A DNA stretch of 64,000 bases from Xestospongia bergquistia (Eukaryota > Porifera > Demospongiae > Haplosclerida > Petrosiidae), in NCBI GenBank assembly GCA_963965975.1, contig OZ014413.1, positions 1,056,501 through 1,120,500 on the forward strand, in the 5' to 3' direction. The translations under genes and the position numbers were made by a program. This document shows, one piece after another, positions 61,313-64,000 of this stretch; the first letter of the stretch is position 1; each line of letters starts with the position of its first letter. The notes under the pieces are model-generated. The model ran no database searches. It had not been told where the DNA came from and was given only the letters and a program-made list of their open reading frames with translations.

Positions 61313-63687
61313 TTAAATATTATCTTCATTATCTTTATCATTTATCGAAGATTCCACTACTTCTATATCATCTGTCTCAATAGTAGCTTCTCTAACTAGA
61401 CCCTTCACTGGTCTATTGACAGTTGATCTAAGAGATGAAGTCACACGTGGTACATTGATATCACTGAAGTCAAGATAATCTGCTAATGGAACTAGGAAGT
61501 TATCAAATTTTCTTTTAAGTTCAGAGAATGAAGGACGGTTCGTAGGATTTGTGATCCAACAATCTGACATCACTAAGAAACTATAGCATTATAAATGTCA
61601 CCTCATGATAATAGTGTAGTCACTAGTGACTATCTATCCATTTACCAGTCCTGTTACATTCATCCGTCCATCTGTTCATCATCCATCAATCAATTGAACC
61701 AATACTTACATGTCTTCAGTACATGCTCCATTTAATGGTCTCTTTAATCGTTCTCCTTCTTCTAATAGTCGTGGTAACGACATAGGGCTCACTCCTCCAT
61801 AAGGCATCTTCCCTCCACTAAATATCTCCCAACATGTCACGCCAAATGACCACTATGAAAACGAAATAATATATATAATGAATATATAATATTATATGTA
61901 AGTATGTATACATGAATAATATATATATATATATAACAGACAAAAGAACAGAGCTCTCGCTATGTTGCTGTTACTCCGAGTTTCATGCATTATGCGATCA
62001 TCAGACAGCTCTGTTCTTTTGTCCTTTAATTCTGTTCTAACCCGCTCTGTCTAAACGACATCGAGCACTCTTTAACAGACTTAGATACTTCAGTATATAT
62101 ATATATATATATGAATATAATAATAGTATATACATGTATATGTACATGTATATAATACTAGTGTTCATGTTTATTACATGTCTAATGTCTTATGTAGACA
62201 ATAATTTAGGAAGGAAGTAGAAAGTGTCCTGAATAAAAGATGTCCTTATTTTAAACTATCTTTTATGAAACCTTCCATTTATGCAATCATTATTTTAATA
62301 TCTACAATTATTAAATAGATTTTACATAATTATATTAGTGGGTTATACATATTACAGGTTATACATATATTATATATATTATATATATTATACTTACCAC
62401 ATCTGTCTTTTCACTAAATACACCATCAGTGATGCTCTCTATTGCCATCCATTTTATTGGTAGTTTAGTGTCCTCTTCAGAGGATTGACGGAAATAGTTC
62501 TTCTCATAAATATCTTGTGACAAACCGAAATCAGATATTTTTATCACATTAAAATCATCCATCCTAGCAGAGTAAAATGAAAATGAATGGCTCTGTCATT
62601 CATCCATTTATTCATCTGTCCATCTATCTATCCATCCATCCATTTATCTATCTAGTCATCAGTTTGCCCATCAATCCTTTTTCCGCATACATGCAGTTTC
62701 TCGCTGCCAGATCTCTATGAATACACTTATGAGATGATAAGTACTCCATCCCACTAGTAATCTGAAGACAAGCCGAGAGTAATTCCCTCTTAATCTCCAC
62801 AACCTAATGAAAGACCACATGATAATCACATGATAAATATGCTTATCTTTGACAAAATAAGATAACAATCACATGACTACTTGATTACATAACAAGAATG
62901 TCACATGACCTCATCTTCGCTTGCATTGTCACTAAGTGTGATACGATTTCTTTCTCTTTTAAGCCACTCCAATAAACTTCCATTTGCCATATATTGTAAC
63001 ACAATATAAGGGGCAGAATCAGCATCAATACAAACACCAATAAGTTCAAGGACATTAGCATGATTAAACTCTCTCATTTTTAGACTTTCTTCGATTAAAT
63101 TGTCAACATCAGACTGGTCAAACTCGCCTAACAAGTAATAGACACCAGTAAAACTAGCAGTGCTATATAATATACTAACCTTTAAGAGTTTTTACAGCAA
63201 CTGTTTTTGGTTTATATTTTGTTGCAGGAAAAATTAAATGTGCTTTATATACCATCCCAAATTCACCTGATGTGTATAAAGATATAATTGTAATGATATA
63301 ATATTATACAGTAAATATAAAGATTTTCTAAAAAGAACTCAATGTAGTGATGTCTAATAATCTAAACATAATAATAGTTAAATCTGTAAAATACTCTTTA
63401 AATCCCTCCTAGTTTTATTGTTATTTTGATTTAAAGAGAATACAAAAGAAAAAAGTAAAAACATTGTTGTATCCCTACATAGACAGTGCTATCACCTACA
63501 TAGTTCATTATAATATCAGATATATCTGATATTATAATGAACTATATATCTTTACAAAATATACCTTTTCCAATACACTGTAATAGTGTGATATATTCAT
63601 GAGGTATAATAATATCACCAGACAATAGATCTAAATATTCCATACTAACACTAATCGTACGACTACCTAATGTGTGTGTGTGTGTGT

Positions 63688-63734
<47 letters not shown>

Positions 63735-64000
63735 ATAACTATTAATATATTATTCTTACTTGTATCTACTGATCTGTTAGAATATGGAGGTGAGGAGTCC
63801 TCTAAATCCAAAGAGGGTGAACGATAACCTATGTTTTGCCCCGAGAGACGTATATTATCAGGTGTTTGTACTTGGAATGACACATTTGTATCCAATGTAA
63901 TGTCACTAACATATGAGCTGAAATAAAAAGATGCGATGACATCATTATGACATCAATGTCTTATGTCTGTTCATTGATAATACATACCTCCTGTGTGTTC
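61313..64000 (-). CDS. Gene N: receptor tyrosine kinase, juxtamembrane to C-terminus
   Basis: Minus-strand exons (plus coordinates): 63988->64000, 63760-63917, 63565-63666, 63180-63266, 62910-63127, 62691-62803, 62398-62563, 61710-61852 and 61313-61580; the extracellular part lies beyond the window. Kinase landmarks in order: IGKGEFGMVYKAHL (Gly loop), VAVKTLK (ATP-binding Lys), LIEESLKMREF (helix C Glu), CIHRDLAARN (catalytic loop, tyrosine-kinase signature), ISDFGLSQDIYEKNYF (DFG and activation-loop Tyr), PIKWMAIE (P+1 loop), TDVWSFGVTCWEIF, CTEDIFLVMSDCW and RPSF. All catalytic residues are present, so it should be active. The activation-loop style resembles Met/Axl/Ros-type kinases, but subfamily is not decided. 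The C-tail is acidic. All introns are GT-AG and 50-500 nt. Confidence 0.92.
61939..62023. repeat. Short foldback between AT microsatellites
   Basis: GACAAAAGAACAGAGCT (61939-61955) and its exact reverse complement AGCTCTGTTCTTTTGTC (62007-62023) enclose 51 bp that are less AT-rich. (AT)n tracts lie on both sides (about 61919-61936, 62095-62113). It is located in a kinase intron. It could be the end of a mobile element inserted in (AT)n. Confidence 0.75.
63500..63545. repeat. Perfect 46-bp palindrome
   Basis: The half ATAGTTCATTATAATATCAGATA (63500-63522; 20 of 23 shown by its core TTCATTATAATATCAGATA) is followed directly by its exact complement to 63545, with no spacer. It starts about 20 nt inside the kinase intron after the Gly-loop exon. 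Confidence 0.9.
63671..63733. repeat. (TG)n(AG)n microsatellite, polypyrimidine tract of a kinase intron
   Basis: On the minus strand this reads (CT)n then (CA)n immediately before the TTAG acceptor of the 63565-63666 exon, the same arrangement as the (CT)n tract in the protease gene. Confidence 0.85.

Noticed and set aside
1-64000. tRNA, rRNA or other structural RNA genes
   Set aside because: None was recognised by eye on either strand. A covariance-model search would be needed to exclude small ones.

Overview
The window looks like nuclear DNA of an early-branching animal, most likely a demosponge of the Amphimedon type. This is inference from AT-rich DNA, very many GT-AG introns of about 45-60 bp, and the mix of CARD-like, ZU5-like, LRR and coiled-coil genes beside a receptor tyrosine kinase and a cathepsin-like protease. 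No database search was possible. Exon coordinates come from hand-tracing splice sites and reading phase.

Layout. 1-938: 3' end of a gene carrying an unnamed repeated domain (here 'domain X'), with a frameshift. 1370-3984: a complete papain-family cysteine protease gene with a 14-nt microexon at the catalytic Cys. 4386-7942: decaying partial tandem copies of it, one holding a MITE. 8537-11200: a reverse transcriptase ORF between (AAT)n tracts inside a long inverted repeat. 11340-20709 (gene D), 23633-31421 (gene F) and 38852-45994 (gene J): three large modular genes combining CARD-like, domain X, LRR, coiled-coil, ZU5-like and transmembrane modules. 32365-34646 (G) and 48954-51566 (H): shorter ZU5-like membrane paralogs, at least partly damaged. 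53333-54396 (K): a two-CARD-like protein. 55732-58688 (L): CARD-like, coiled coil and LRR. 59997-60832 (M): LRR only. 61313-64000 (N, minus strand): 3' part of a receptor tyrosine kinase. Between these lie segmental duplications, gene fragments and MITE-like elements.

The striking feature is that D, F and J share tandem arrays of a 115-bp unit: a 63-nt exon (21 residues, three coiled-coil heptads, phase 1 at both ends) plus a 52-nt intron. The introns are as conserved as the exons. They carry an 8-nt complementarity between the 5' splice-site region and the next 3' splice junction, an internal GTACT/AGTAC hairpin, and a CCATATATGG palindrome. Each cassette can be skipped without frame change, so these genes could produce coiled coils of many lengths.

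Most domain exons across the cluster are symmetric phase-1 modules and occur in different orders in different genes. The cluster therefore looks like a locally duplicating, exon-shuffling family of NLR-like parts (CARD, LRR) without any visible NACHT ATPase. An innate-recognition or signalling role is inference only.
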